A DNA stretch of 64,000 nt from Aotearoamyces nothofagi. Lineage: Eukaryota; Ascomycota; Leotiomycetes; Leotiales; Tympanidaceae. This document shows positions 1-11,269 of the stretch, one piece after another. How positions within the stretch are numbered: position 1 is the stretch's first letter; each line of letters starts with the position of its first letter. The stretch lies in contig JADDTR010000009.1 of NCBI GenBank assembly GCA_015345905.1, positions 186,001 through 250,000 on the forward strand. Reading direction: 5' to 3'. The notes beneath the pieces are model-generated. The model was not told the DNA's origin, made no database searches, and saw only the letters and a list, made by a program, of their open reading frames with translations. A program made the position numbers and the translations under genes.

Positions 1-109
1 TGGTAAGATCTCATATACGCTGTCTTCTCTTCTAGACATCACCCAGAAGACTAGACCTGCACCGCCTGCACTCGCATTTTCAAGAAGCCTACTGCAAGGG
101 AAGGACGAA

Positions 110-1198
110 ATGGCAGCTCCATCGATGAAGGGCAAGGTCGGTATCGTGACGGGTGCTGGATCTCCCTCTGGCATTGGGCGCTCGATAGTGGTCGCGCTGG
201 CAGCAGCAGGCGCGCAAGCAGTGTATGCGTGCGACCTGAACCTGGGCAACATCGAGTCCCTGCAGAAGAAGATTGGAGAGATGGGCCTCTCGTGCCGGGT
301 CGAGGGCCGCTTCCTGGATGTCACGTCGGACGGGCAGACCTTGGCCCTGGTCACGGAAATCACGAGGGCTCACGGACGCTTCGACTTCTACTTTGCCAAC
401 GCCGGCTTCGCGAGCGTCAAGTAGGGCCCTCTCCCCGTGTCGACGTCCTACCGCGCAGCCGGCTGATGTTGTGGGTGCTGTCTAGGAGCCTGAGCGATTT
501 AGATACGCCGTCCTTCGACCGGGCCACAGACGTGATGATACGCTCGGCCTACCTTGGTCTCCGGTACGGAGCTCAGGCCATGCAGATAACCTCTGCTGAG
601 AAGCCTCTGCGCGGCGGAGTCTTCATCGTCACCTCGTCGAACTCTTCCTTCAGCGGATCCTTTGGCAATCTTGCTTACAGTATGTTATTTCCTGATCAGG
701 CGAATGCTGGCTGGTTGTCCCATGGCTTGTGACTGACGCTGCAGCGCCGTAGCTACCGCAAAGGCGGCCGTGAACGGACTGGTCGCGAGCGGATCGGTTC
801 AGCTGGCCGCGAGCAACGTTCGCGTCAACGCTGTGGCGCCCGGTGGTGTCCGTACAAGTATCCTCACGAGCACTCAACTGTCCGAAGCAGGACGGGCATT
901 CGATCAGGTTGGCGATGAAACCACTGCCGGGGCCGATTTTGCCAAGCTCTGGGAGATGTCGGGCTCTCAGGCCGAACGGTACTATTTCGAGAGGCTGATC
1001 CAGCCTGATGAGATTGCCAACGTTGCCGTGTTCATGGCTTCTGATGCCGCATCGGCTATCAATGGAACGGTGGTCGTGGCCGACAGAGGCCAGCTTGCGG
1101 CGGCGCACGGTGAGAAATTATTAGGTCCCATCCTTCCTATTCAGCCGCTCGATATCTCGACGTCTGGTTCGAGAGGACCCCCCCGGACGAAGTTGTAG
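110..1198 (+). CDS. Short-chain dehydrogenase/reductase (SDR), 3 exons
   Basis: An NAD(P)(H)-dependent oxidoreductase of the classical SDR family; the substrate cannot be told. Reading frame and splice sites give exons 110-420, 486-679 and 753-1198, about 316 residues, a little longer than the 250-280 usual for the family because of a C-terminal tail. The N-terminus carries the nucleotide-binding glycine motif (TGAGSPSGIG), then NAG in the middle, and a Ser-rich strand followed by YTTAK, the catalytic Tyr-x3-Lys. The Tyr-x3-Lys motif appears only after intron 2 is removed at the second of two nearby AG sites; the first puts a stop in frame. The next gene on this strand is more than 3 kb away and an AT-rich island follows, so the neighbourhood gives no clue to pathway. 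Membership of the family is firm; function is open. Confidence 0.85.
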
Positions 1199-1384
1199 AG
1201 TGTCGGCTTGTACAGCTCTCTGTAGACGAGTTGTAGATATATTGTATATACTACGAGGGTCCTCGCCAGCGCCGACGCTGGTTACAAATCAATTGTAGGT
1301 GTATAATGTAATATTAATAGCCTCATGCCATAAACCAAGCTGGAGCGTAGACACTGGGAATCAAATCACCAGAGAAGCAGAGGA
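1199..1384. other. 3' flank of the SDR gene
   Basis: Ordinary base composition grading into the AT-rich island. No reading frame or RNA gene was recognised; it presumably holds the 3' UTR of the dehydrogenase. Confidence 0.4.
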
Positions 1385-2190
1385 GAAGCTCTGAGTATAA
1401 TATAATATAATATAATATAATATAATATAATACAAAAACTGATTCTCAAAGTGTTCTAGAAGGAAATATACTTTACTATTTATACAAGTCTCTAGTACTC
1501 TATAAATATTATAACAGAGTTTTACTTGCTTAGAAAGAAGACTATATAATCTATACTTTTAGCTTTATTTTTTGACTTAACTTAACTCTATATATAATAA
1601 TAATTCTAGTTGATTTAAAAGACAGCTTTTGATAATTCAATATCTATCTATAATATATATAACTATTAAAGTTATTTATTAATTAAATTTATACTTATAT
1701 ATTTAATCTTTAATAAAGCTATTTCTATTAATTACTAATTAGAATTAATAATATATTTTAACAGTTCTTATTACTATAGTAAGTTTATATCTATAACTCT
1801 TTTTCTACTATTGAAGAAACTATAAGATATAATAGTAATAATAAAGTAGAAGTTTTATCTTCTAGAATATTCTATATAAACAAGTAATAAGAAACTAGTT
1901 ATAATTTTATTTTTTTAATAAAGTAAATAATGATATTAAAATCAAAAATCAAAAATATATAGAATAATCTAATAATATACTATAATATACTATCTCTCTA
2001 GTAATTTATATCTATAGACAATATACCTTGTTTAGAGAATAGTCAATCTCTTATTCTATATCTATTAAGAACAAGAGGTTTGGTTATTCCTATCTAGTAG
2101 CATTAGATAGGAATAAGACAGAGATGGTATATATAATTAGTAGATTGTAGATGATCTACAACTGTAATAGTATAATATAGACAAGTAAAC
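1385..2190. repeat. AT-rich island, probably a RIP-degraded repeat relic
   Basis: Base composition drops abruptly to very AT-rich DNA dominated by TA, TAT and ATA steps with almost no CpG, then returns to normal near 2190. It begins with a pentanucleotide run (ATAAT repeated about eight times, roughly 1392-1432). No reading frame survives. In Pezizomycotina such TpA-rich islands are typically repeats mutated by RIP (CpA to TpA). The parent element cannot be recognised. The island contains a perfect inverted repeat at 2084-2116. The RIP origin is inference; the composition shift is directly visible. Confidence 0.6.
2084..2116. repeat. Perfect 13-bp inverted repeat with 7-nt loop
   Basis: Arms at 2084-2096 (TTATTCCTATCTA) and 2104-2116 are exact reverse complements around a 7-base spacer, inside the decayed island. 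It could be a hairpin, a remnant of terminal repeats, or chance in AT-rich DNA, although the arms include several C/G pairs. Confidence 0.6.
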
Positions 2191-2304
2191 TCGAGACTTG
2201 CCTCGGCTTGCCAGCAAACTCACCACTCAAAGATCGGATTGAAGCTACTCTACTGCCTCTCTCCACCGGCTGGGTGATGCACAATTGTGACAGTATAATA
2301 TAGA
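2152..2304 (+). repeat. Direct repeat pair straddling the island edge
   Basis: Two 30-bp copies, 2152-2181 and 2275-2304, match at 25 of 30 positions. Four of the five differences are transitions. The first copy lies in the AT-rich island and the second in normal DNA. They may mark the boundary of an old insertion. Confidence 0.45.
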
Positions 2305-4466
2305 GATAATGTAGATAGACAGTAGAAGCGGTACCTTAGCGACAGTGTAGAACCCGTAGCGCTTCCTTCACCCACTACAGATACACGAAGCCAGAAAGAA
2401 ACACGGATGTTCGCAGCGTGCAGGTCTTGTATATACAAAGCTGGCGTTCCACACTCGCCGGCGAAGAGTGAAGTGAGGCTGATCTGGTATCGAGGCTGAT
2501 CTGGTAGACGGTGGAATTTGCGTAGCCCTGAGCTGAGCCCCTGCCTTGTCAGCCTTGGCATTGATTTAATCGTCCAGTACCCGAGCCGAGCACCTTGGAG
2601 AGTCGCCGATAGCGACCTGCCTATCTCGACAGCCCGGCCCCGTCGTCAAACTGGCCGGCTGGCTTGCTGGGAAGCAGCTTGCGACTTGCTGCGCCAGCGG
2701 CTTCGGGCTGGATGGAGCTGTCCAACGTCGGCCGTACTCGTACTTGGCGGAATGCTTCGTGTGCTGTGTATGTATGTATGCTGGTTGACCTGGCTGTACA
2801 GTGCCGGTGTCTTATGTACTGTACTGTTCGGTCAGATTCTCCTCATCACGTCAACCGAGACAGCACAGGTTGGGTGAGATCTGTTGCTGATGCTGCTGCT
2901 GCTGCTGCCTCTGCCGCCGCCCCAGTCCTGCCATCGAAGACGGCTGGCATCACCGAAACATGCGCGGGAGGCCTCGCAGGACCGGGCCATAGACCACACG
3001 CTCGCAGTGGCAGAGACCAAGCCATCTCAATCTCGCAACCCTCTGGCCCGTCTCCACTTGCAGGCAGAGTCCACGGCGGAGACTTCTCGCGTCGTCGTGC
3101 GGCCCAGGCGGACGGCGGGATTTCCATTGGATGCGGGCCCGGGCGGCGGACGTTGGAAGCTGGAGATTGGAGATTGGAAATTGGAAATTGGAAATTGGAA
3201 ATTGGAATTACCTGTTCGCATTGCTCAAAGCCCATCTCTGATTCTTTTATCGCGGGCGGCTGGGCTCCCGGGGCGGCCAGTGGGCTGCCGGTGGCTAGTA
3301 GCGGGCGTGGTGTCGCTATCCTTATCTTCGCTGGCCCTGCTGGCCCTGACCCTGCCTGCCCCTGCCCTGCCCCGTCCCCTATTCAACGGCGCCGCTGCGA
3401 GGCCTCGGTGGCCCGTGGCAGATCAGACAGTACGTACTGTATCAGTAGGCCATGCAATGGCGCGCTTGTTCCTGGACTTGCTGTGGCTACGCTGGAAGAA
3501 ACCAAGCCTCCGGGGCCCGTTCAGCGGTGCGCCGCAGCGTGCGACGTGCGACGTGCGACAGGCAGGCAATAATAATATTACTACAGTGCTGGATATTCGA
3601 CCGCAGCCCATGGCCACATACGCTGTCGCTGGACCCAGGCGTCTGTACCCAAGCACTGTTCCCCTGCTCCCCTGTTTCCCTGTCCACCGCTCCATCTGTC
3701 AGCTCACTGGCCGTGCCGTCTCATTTGCCCCGAGCCTGCACAGGATGCCGGAACATGGCGGCCAGGCATCTCAGGGCATTGTCCGCATAAGCTGAATCTC
3801 TCGCTACTCCAGATCCAGACCCTGGCAATATTGGATGGATGGCAGCTTCACGTAGGAGGGGGCCCGAATCCCAAACCCCCGACTCAACTTCTTCTTCCCG
3901 GCACCTTTTTTCCTCATAGAAGCTTTTGTGCAATTCTGCGTGCAATGCCGGGTCTGCTACGAGGTTGCACGGCTATCAAGCGGTGAACAGTTGAGCCAGC
4001 TGCGAAATCGACGTTGACCTGATGAGAAGCTGAATAAACTCCCAAGCGTCCAGCCTCGCTTTGAAGGACGAGGCTCCAGGCTTCTATTGCTTGAACAAAG
4101 TCAATCCCTGGATTTGCCACCATCTCGACTCTGGATACAAGAGGACGCTCTTGGTTACGCAGAGATCCTGCAGTTGTTTGTGCTTTGAGGTGATACAGTA
4201 GCATAAACTGTAAGCCTGCCACCAACAATCGTGTGACGGCTGGAGAGGTTTCGCTGACTCAACTTCATCATAGCCTTGTCAAATTGCCTTTGTCATAGCA
4301 AATATCGAGCGATCGTCGAATCTGCCATACCTCTCTGATCTACTGTATTTCAAACGAAGTGTCTTGGGACATTCTTCACTCGGACACCATAGCCTGCCTG
4401 ATAGAACATCGGCTGGCTCAAAAGTATAGACCACAAGAAACGAGAGTCTCTGGCCAACGAGACAAG
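2305..4466. other. Gene-free stretch upstream of the 4467 gene
   Basis: Several overlapping open frames exist on both strands between about 2500 and 3800, but they are rich in Arg, Pro, Ala, Cys and Ser, overlap one another, and carry no recognisable domain, so they are taken as chance frames in GC-rich DNA. The stretch includes a 7-bp tandem repeat at 3153-3208 and a short CTG run near 2890. The right end should hold the promoter and leader of the next gene. Confidence 0.5.
3153..3208 (+). repeat. 7-bp minisatellite, eight TTGGAAA-type units
   Basis: Eight consecutive 7-bp units, starting as TTGGAAG, CTGGAGA, TTGGAGA, then four identical TTGGAAA and a final TTGGAAT. Units become uniform from left to right. 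Confidence 0.9.
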
Positions 4467-7273
4467 ATGTCTGGACGAAGCGCATACGTACGGAAGGCGA
4501 AGACCAAGACCAAGGATGGTCTTGGTCTGGTTACTACCTCGCACGAACTGTCCAGAGAGCTCTCTGGTGACAGTGCCATTGCCCCCTCATTTAGGGACTT
4601 TCCCATACCATCTGGCGGCCAGGTCGACGGGTTCAATTTTGAAGCACCGCCAAGAACCCTCGTGCCTAGCAGGTCGGTCGTCTCAGCCAGTTCGGACGAG
4701 AGAGATAATATGGCGTACGCTCGAGTTAGGAGGCCACCAACTCCAATAATCGATGTGTCGGGGATCGAAAAATCGACCTTCAGATCTAAAATGGACAAGA
4801 AAAGCGAAGGCGTGCGCAGAGGACTTGCCAGTCTCAACTTTGGCAAGAAGAAGAAGAACGCCGACCCGAGCGAGCAGAGGCCGTCTACATCTGCAACGAT
4901 TCATGCCCAAATCTACGAGGTTGAAGCGCCCCTCTTTTCTCCGCCGCAACAAAGAATGAAACAAGCCCGTAGCCCCATTATTGAATCAAGTGCCAGCAAG
5001 AGCGATCTCAGAATCCCGGGATCTGACAGTAACCGTCCAGCACCACCTCAAGGAAAACTTCCGCCGCTACCACCGTCACCCCAACTCAAGCGATGGGCTG
5101 GTGCTGGTCGTGCTCCTCAGCCATGGAACAAGCTGCGGAAGGACCCCGAGCTGTGGGACCCTCACGGAGACACACTGATATTTCTCGGCCACGAATCTCA
5201 ACAGTCGCGCCCGCCACCTTCGTTTCGGATTTCTTCTCATGTTCTTGAAGCAACCGAATCGAGATTCTTCATCACAATGCTTCGAGACAGTTATATTGAT
5301 AAAATCAATGCGTTCTCGGTGCCTCCCTCTCCCCCCGATTCCGCTAGTCCAGATATTGGACATGGGAAGAGTGGTCGCGCAAGCCGAATGGAAACATCCG
5401 AAGGAAGCCCTCAGGATCCTAACGGTCAAATATCTTACGAACTTTGGTTCCCCGCTCCTCCCAATCAGTCAAAGGTTGATACTTTACGATATCATGTCAC
5501 AACTAGGAATGTGTTCGGGCTTTTATATCAAGCGTCACTCGTTGGATTGAATCTGTACCAGGCCTTGAACGACCTTTTTGAACGTCTGCAGATATATATG
5601 CCTCCGGAGATTGACAATGCTGGATTAATCATGTGAGTTGTATTTTTTTCGAGTTCTATATTTTGAACTATCTCCTCTCTTTTGGCCTTGTTAGCTACGT
5701 AGCTCATGATGACAAACCCATATCTTGGAACAAGTACAGTATTGAAAAGGTTACATTTTGCTAATCATTTGTTAGTGACTATCTATCCGTTAAAGGGCTT
5801 GATGATACGAGAGACGAGCCTGCAACTGCCACGTCGCTGCTAGCATGGAGTGAAAACAAAAACGTACGCTGGCTTGAGGGTTGGAGAGAATCCTTCATCC
5901 ACTGCACGGGGATGTTCAATCGATTAGATCATGTTCCAGAATTTAGCTACGTCACCCCGATTACGAAAGCGCTTCTAGAGAGAGCTAGCCTGGAGGTTCA
6001 AGTTCGCGTGCAAGCCGTCGAGGATCGCTTACTTGAGTTCGAATTCGGAGACATGTTTCCCGCCATGAGTCCAACTCCACCACCTGCACGTGCAAGTTTT
6101 GAGAGACTGAGACAGTTCTTCAGAGGGTACTATGCGGCCGCATATGGCACATGGCCAGCTCCAGCTCCCGCGGATGCAGATCAATGGCTTAGCAGAAGCC
6201 TGGTACGGAAACTTCAAAAGGACTTTGGCGCTCTGTATGACTATCTTGTCGACCGAGATATCGTCTGGGATTGCTCAGAAGAACGCAGCAGCCGGAAATG
6301 GAACATTGCCTCTTCAGATCCCAAGAAGCAGTTCGAGGCCGACTCTCAAGATCTTCCAATGACGGATATCCTTGTCGCGTTCGACAATCGACACAGGTAC
6401 CCGCATATACCCCACCCGTACCCCTTAGTGCCTCAGTCAATTCCAGCCAGAGATCCTTCGCAAATGTCCAGCAAGAAAGTACCAAGCGCCTCTGATAAGA
6501 TAGCAGAACGAAGGGTAGCATTGGCTTATACGGAAGCAACCAATATTTATATCCTTGGGTCGGACTTTGCTAACAACAAGCTTGTGGATGCATTTGTACG
6601 CTTCGAGAAGATGGATAAGCCGGCTGAAGTTGACCCGTTTGCTGCTCGTCGAGGTAGATGGGTTCTCATATATGGAGTCCTTCAAGTACTTGCCTCTGTC
6701 TCTGTTGATAGCCCGATAGTCCGTCACAGAGATGAAGTCTCGTATCATCTTAGCCCGAGTCTTCGTGGTACACCTCCGTGGAAGGGCGCAGACCAGGCGG
6801 TTGAAGAAGCAGCGCACGAGGACAGCCATTGCTGGGTAGCCCCGAAGACGTGGGACGAAGAGGGCCAAATCTCGACACAAACCTATACTCGCCGAACGGG
6901 TCCGAATTCCGTGCGTTCATCTGTAGCCCAGTCCGTGACCACCGAAAGCGACGCCGGCTCGTCAAGGAACTGGGACGAGCCTCCGCCGCTGGAGCTGGCA
7001 AAGGACGGCCGTCGCAGACTCCGCCGGCCAGCGAGATCCTCCGGAGCCCCATCCATCGGCACGGAGAGCGACACGGGATCCTCGGTCCAGTCTCCCATCC
7101 AGCCCCGGCGCCGCACGAACCGGACGGCCAAGGACGTCGAATACCATCCCCTGAGCGGCTATGGGCACGGCATCGAGAAGGTCGACGAATGGCCCATCCA
7201 GGGACCCATCCGCAGCCCGCGCCAGCCGACGGCAGAGCTGATCATCAAGGATTTTGACCACTACGAGTTCTGA
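4467..7273 (+). CDS. Large conserved fungal protein (DUF8004-like), 3 exons
   Basis: Exons 4467-5632, 5695-5733 and 5776-7273 give about 900 residues. The 39-nt middle exon is needed to join the flanking frames and encodes a stretch beginning YVAHDDKPISW. The N-terminal 250 residues are basic, Ser/Pro-rich and look disordered. A folded region follows (about 260-720), with a segment GRWVLIYGVLQVLASVSVD that I associate with a family found only in filamentous fungi, possibly the one named DUF8004; that name is from memory and uncertain. The C-terminal 180 residues are again disordered, with Arg/Ser/Thr-Glu-Ser-Asp repeats. The ATG at 4467 (MSGRSAYVRK) is preferred to an in-frame ATG at 4359 because the extra 36 residues look untranslated; both are open. 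No membrane segment or signal peptide is evident. Function unknown. Confidence 0.8.
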
Positions 7274-8257
7274 TGCCACGGCCGGACCTCCGGCCCGCAG
7301 GCATAGGATTCGGACGGTTCTCCTGAAACACCCAAGCCGTCGCGGGTCACTTGATCCTCCAGACGAAGAGGGCTGCGACGGCCGTCCGAACGTCGCTCTC
7401 CTGCTAAATTTCCTGTCATGATAGATACCCTTTTCCATCTTCCTATTTTTGTATTCTTGCATATCTACATGATCTCTTAATTCTCGTGATGCGAAAACTG
7501 GCCGTGGGGGGGGGTTGGTTGATGCTTGGATGGGATGGGATGGGATGCGATGGGTGCGGGTGTCGGGGACTCGCCGCTTAGCTTGTATGGATTTCAAATA
7601 CTGCATTTAGACGGCAAACCGCTGCGGCTTGGGAGAGAGAGAGGTACGAGACCTCGCAGAAGCTTCCCCAGGGGGGGAATTCGCCGTGAAGAAGTCTGTA
7701 CCTGCCTGCTGCCGCCGCCGCCGCCTAGATGGCCAGAGTCACTCGAAGCGCCCCGCGAGACCCTCGGCCAGGCCAGGCCAGGGCAGGCGCGTTTTGGTGG
7801 GGGAAAGGAAAAGCATGAGTCTCGCGCGTCAACATGATCCGCCACCTATTTATTTAATTAAATTAAATTAAATTTAAACCATCTCCAAGTTTCTGATTGA
7901 ATATATATATATATATACACGTTCCCCAGCCATGACCCGATCCTGGGGTTGCATTACAGGGGGGGGGGGGGGGGGAAACCGGCGGGACGCCGGATCCTTT
8001 TGGGAAAAAAGGAAAAGGAAAAAAGGGGAAAAGAAAAGAAAAGAAGAGAAGAGAAAAGAAAAGCAAGAAGAGAAAAGAAAAGCAGGCGTTCCTCGGTTCC
8101 CGAGCTCCTTCCCTGGTATATATATAGATCACTCTCTTACTCCCCGCCCACCCTACCCTGCACGATAAACGCCTTTTGGAAAGAGCCAGAAGAGAAAATC
8201 ACCACATCATGAATAATTTTTTTTTTCTTTCTTTTTCCCGCTGCAGGGACCGGCCTA

Positions 8258-8288
<31 letters not shown>

Positions 8289-8325
8289 AGTGGTTCCTGG
8301 GTAGCTCCCGCCTTCGCGGAACGTG
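7274..8325. other. Convergent gene-free region with G-run and purine tract
   Basis: It lies between the 3' ends of the 4467 gene (+) and ECM14 (-). It holds GGGAT runs near 7530, a TA run near 7901-7917, 17 consecutive Gs at 7959-7975, an almost pure purine strand from about 7997 to 8091 and GCC triplets at about 8259-8288. No gene was seen. Confidence 0.7.
7959..8091 (+). repeat. G17 run followed by long polypurine tract
   Basis: Seventeen Gs at 7959-7975 are followed, after a short mixed stretch, by about 95 bases of nearly pure A/G, mostly AAAAG and AGAAG units, ending near 8091. Such tracts can adopt quadruplex or triplex forms; here that is inference. Confidence 0.8.
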
Positions 8326-10178
8326 TCAGGGTTCGGGATCCGTTTCCGTTTCCGTTTCCGCTTCCGGCCCGGCCTCCTTGCCGTCCCCTGCTTGTGTCGT
8401 CGCCGTTTCCGCGCCGTCCTTCTTCGCCGGGCAGCGGTGCAGCTCCTTCAGCAGCCCGCTTTCGATCCCGTTGTTTCCCAGCAGGAAGTCTCCAAAGTAC
8501 TTCACGGCGTTGAAGGCCTCTTCGCCAGTGGGCACGATGTTCTCGCTTGGGAGCAGGAATCCATAGCTGCCCGTGTCCCGCAACTTGATCTGATAGCTGT
8601 ACCGCACCTGCATCTCATGGTAGAACCAATCGATCGCTGAGCCTCCACCCGTCTCCATCCTGGCCTTTATGCCACTGGTCTTGCCTGATTGGGACGACCT
8701 GGTTCCTTTTTTTGACGCAACCGAGCCCTCGCATGCAGATGAGACGTCGTAGAATTCGCCGCTAGAGAGACGTATTGCTTTGGCCAAACCCAACCCCAAT
8801 TCCTCGAGATTCTCTAGGCTTGGAGGTAAGTTGGAACATGAGTATGAGTACGGGTATAGAACTTGCTGCGAGTATGAATGCAAGTCGAGGAATCCAACAA
8901 AATGAACGTTGTTGTTGTCTGTCTCGTTCTTTGCCCACTCTGCTAGACGGTGCGACTCGACTGCCTGGAAAGGCTCATCTCCCGGGTAGCTCTCAGAGCA
9001 TGGATTACTCTGGAAAGACGTACCGTCCCATTCAAATCCGAAGCCTCGGTCGAGATCTAGGCCCCGGCAGAACCGTAGATTCGTTTGTTGGCGATTCTTA
9101 CGCCACAAGCGATCGTTTTCCCATGTATAGACATACCCATCTACATTCAGAGTTGGTATGAAAACCCAATCAAACTCATGAAGGAGCTTTGTGATTCCAG
9201 GGGATTTTCCATATGAGGTTATCACTGACCACGCAATATACGTTACTGTAGATACAGATATCCACTCGCGTGCATGTGAACCTCCAGAGACAATGATTGT
9301 CTTGCGAGCCTTGGTGAACTCTTGCGAATTGGTTGGATGTACACCAACTCTGAGAGCCGGAATATCGCGGCCTTCATATGATATTCCGATATTTATCATG
9401 CGTACATGAGTGGTGAACATGGAAGCCATCAATCGCATCCATGGCACAATGACTGATAATGGCTGGTACTCTCGGAAGAATATATTATCAACCTCTCCTT
9501 CCGACGTGTGGAGGGCGGGAGTAAACGCATGTCCCGTATGACTATCGGGAAATGAAGGTCCCGCAAAAGTGATCGATGGATATGACTGATAAATGGTCCT
9601 AGCAAGATCAGGCATCAGATGAGAGTACGCCTTCTGCAAGGATTTCGGTAGAAGCCCGAGGAGCGATGGGACCTGCAATCATAGAGTCAGTATAAGAGAT
9701 GAAGGCCAGATGTCAAGAAGTATCTTACATCATCTTCTCTTAGGCGTATGTCTGCCCAGTTGTCTGCGAATTCCCATACATCCAGGAACAAGGTATCGGC
9801 CGCTTCCGACAGCGCTGCCTCTTCTTCTAGGGTGCTTATGTTGAACCTCAGAACGACATCTCCTCCGTACTTCGCCAGTAGGGTTGCAGGTAGCTGTGAA
9901 CTGGACAATCTGCTGTTGGGAGGGAGGCTGTTGACTTGAGATTTCGATTTCGGCGGTATCCCAAAGGCCTTCTCAATCGCGGTGTCGCGGAGCCATGTCA
10001 ATTGAGGAAAGATATTATAGGACTTGTGGGACTGTGGCTTCGCTGGACGATGATGCTGTACTGGAGGGAATTGGGTGTTGTCGCTGGAACTCCACGGCAC
10101 AGCGTCGATCAACAGCGGGGCACCGGCCAGCAGAACAAGAAGCAAGGAAAGGCAAGTAGGAATGTGCAAGGACCACAT
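8326..10178 (-). CDS. ECM14: ECM14, inactive M14 metallocarboxypeptidase homologue, 2 exons
   Basis: Fungal ECM14 is a secreted or vacuolar pseudo-carboxypeptidase linked to cell-wall biogenesis. Exons 10178-9729 and 9672-8326 give 598 residues, typical for the family. The start at 10178 opens a clear signal peptide ([19 protein letters not shown]). A propeptide-like region follows, then the peptidase fold. The zinc ligands are present: His283 and Glu286 in SHAREW, and His415 in DLHSYS. The catalytic Glu of active carboxypeptidases is replaced by Lys (about residue 513, in [15 protein letters not shown]), which defines this subfamily. The C-terminal tail is a Glu/Thr repeat (ETETETD). A TATA-like element lies about 65 bp upstream. 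It is divergent from the SYT1-type gene, with about 1.1 kb between them. Confidence 0.93.
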
Positions 10179-11269
10179 TGCCAGCGACTCGGTGCCGGCA
10201 AAGGTCGCAGGCGTGTGAACAGGACGGTGATGTAAGCAAGTATATAAAGGTGGTGGACAACGTTGTCGTAGCCGCCCAGATGTCGTTGACGGTAATCGCA
10301 AAACGTACGTCGTTGAAGCGAGACAGGTGGAGATGGAAGCTTGCGTGTTAGGTCGAGGTTGGAGTGGAGTGGAACGGGCACGAAGGGATTGTTGGGCGTG
10401 TTTGGCGTGTTTGGCACACTACCACCCGGTGCCACAGGGCAGGTCTAGGCCGGCGCACATGGAAATGACGGGGATCTCGGGCTCTTGATCCGTCCAGCGG
10501 CTCTCGATTGTTCGGGGAATTACAGAATTACATGATGCTTACATACAGCCCGAACCGTGATTCTTGTCCCTGGCGCGCCTGTGGGACGCTGGCAACTCCT
10601 CCGGAAGGCACCTGTGGGAGTCGGAAACACCCTGGGAAGCGCCTGTGGCCACTGGGTCGATCTTCCCCTGGCCCGTTGCTGCCAGGCTATTTAGATACCT
10701 CAGAACTGTGCGTACAATGTCGGCAATCCTGCTATGTAGATACTCCTCTGGTGCATAGGATTGCCGGTACCTTATGATGTAAGTATGCGTGCAGTACAAA
10801 GAGCCATGTATTCCGGGCCCAGGCAGGAGTGGAGAGGGTAGACAGTAGAGACACAACAAAGCCTGACAGCCAAACGCGACAACCGGAAAATATGCTCCTG
10901 TCATACAAAGATACGTGAATTGGGTTTGACTTCAGACCATCAACCTGCCAATCGGACACAATCAACCCCCCGAATTCTACTTAAGCTCTTCGTTGAGCAC
11001 TCCCCTTTTCCTCTTGGACACGAATCGATTAATTGCATATCAAAGATCAGTGTTCCACTCGTTTGCACTGTACTTCATCTGCTCGTGTCTGTGCGCCCCT
11101 GCCTTGTGGAGTACTGCCAAGCATCGAACCCAATCCCAATCTCCAAACTCCAAACATCGCAACAACCTACAAGATCTTTGACAGCAGCTGTCAGCACGTT
11201 CTGAAAGCTGCATCAACTTTCATGTACCCTACAATGACCCGATGAGCCGCCCGGAGACAACAGATCGAC
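10179..11269. promoter_or_regulatory. Divergent promoter region between ECM14 and the Sec7/PH gene
   Basis: No gene was recognised. Short overlapping frames lack family signatures. Two short upstream start codons, at about 11222 and 11234, precede the Sec7/PH gene start and may be leader uORFs. Confidence 0.5.
10241..10248 (-). promoter_or_regulatory. TATA-like element of ECM14
   Basis: TTTATATA read on the minus strand, about 65 bp upstream of the ECM14 start codon. Position and sequence fit a TATA box; the transcription start is not known. Confidence 0.4.

Noticed and set aside
2518-3795. Several overlapping open frames of 90-300 codons
   Set aside because: They overlap on both strands, are Arg/Pro/Ala/Cys-rich, include a minisatellite and have no recognisable domain or splice structure.
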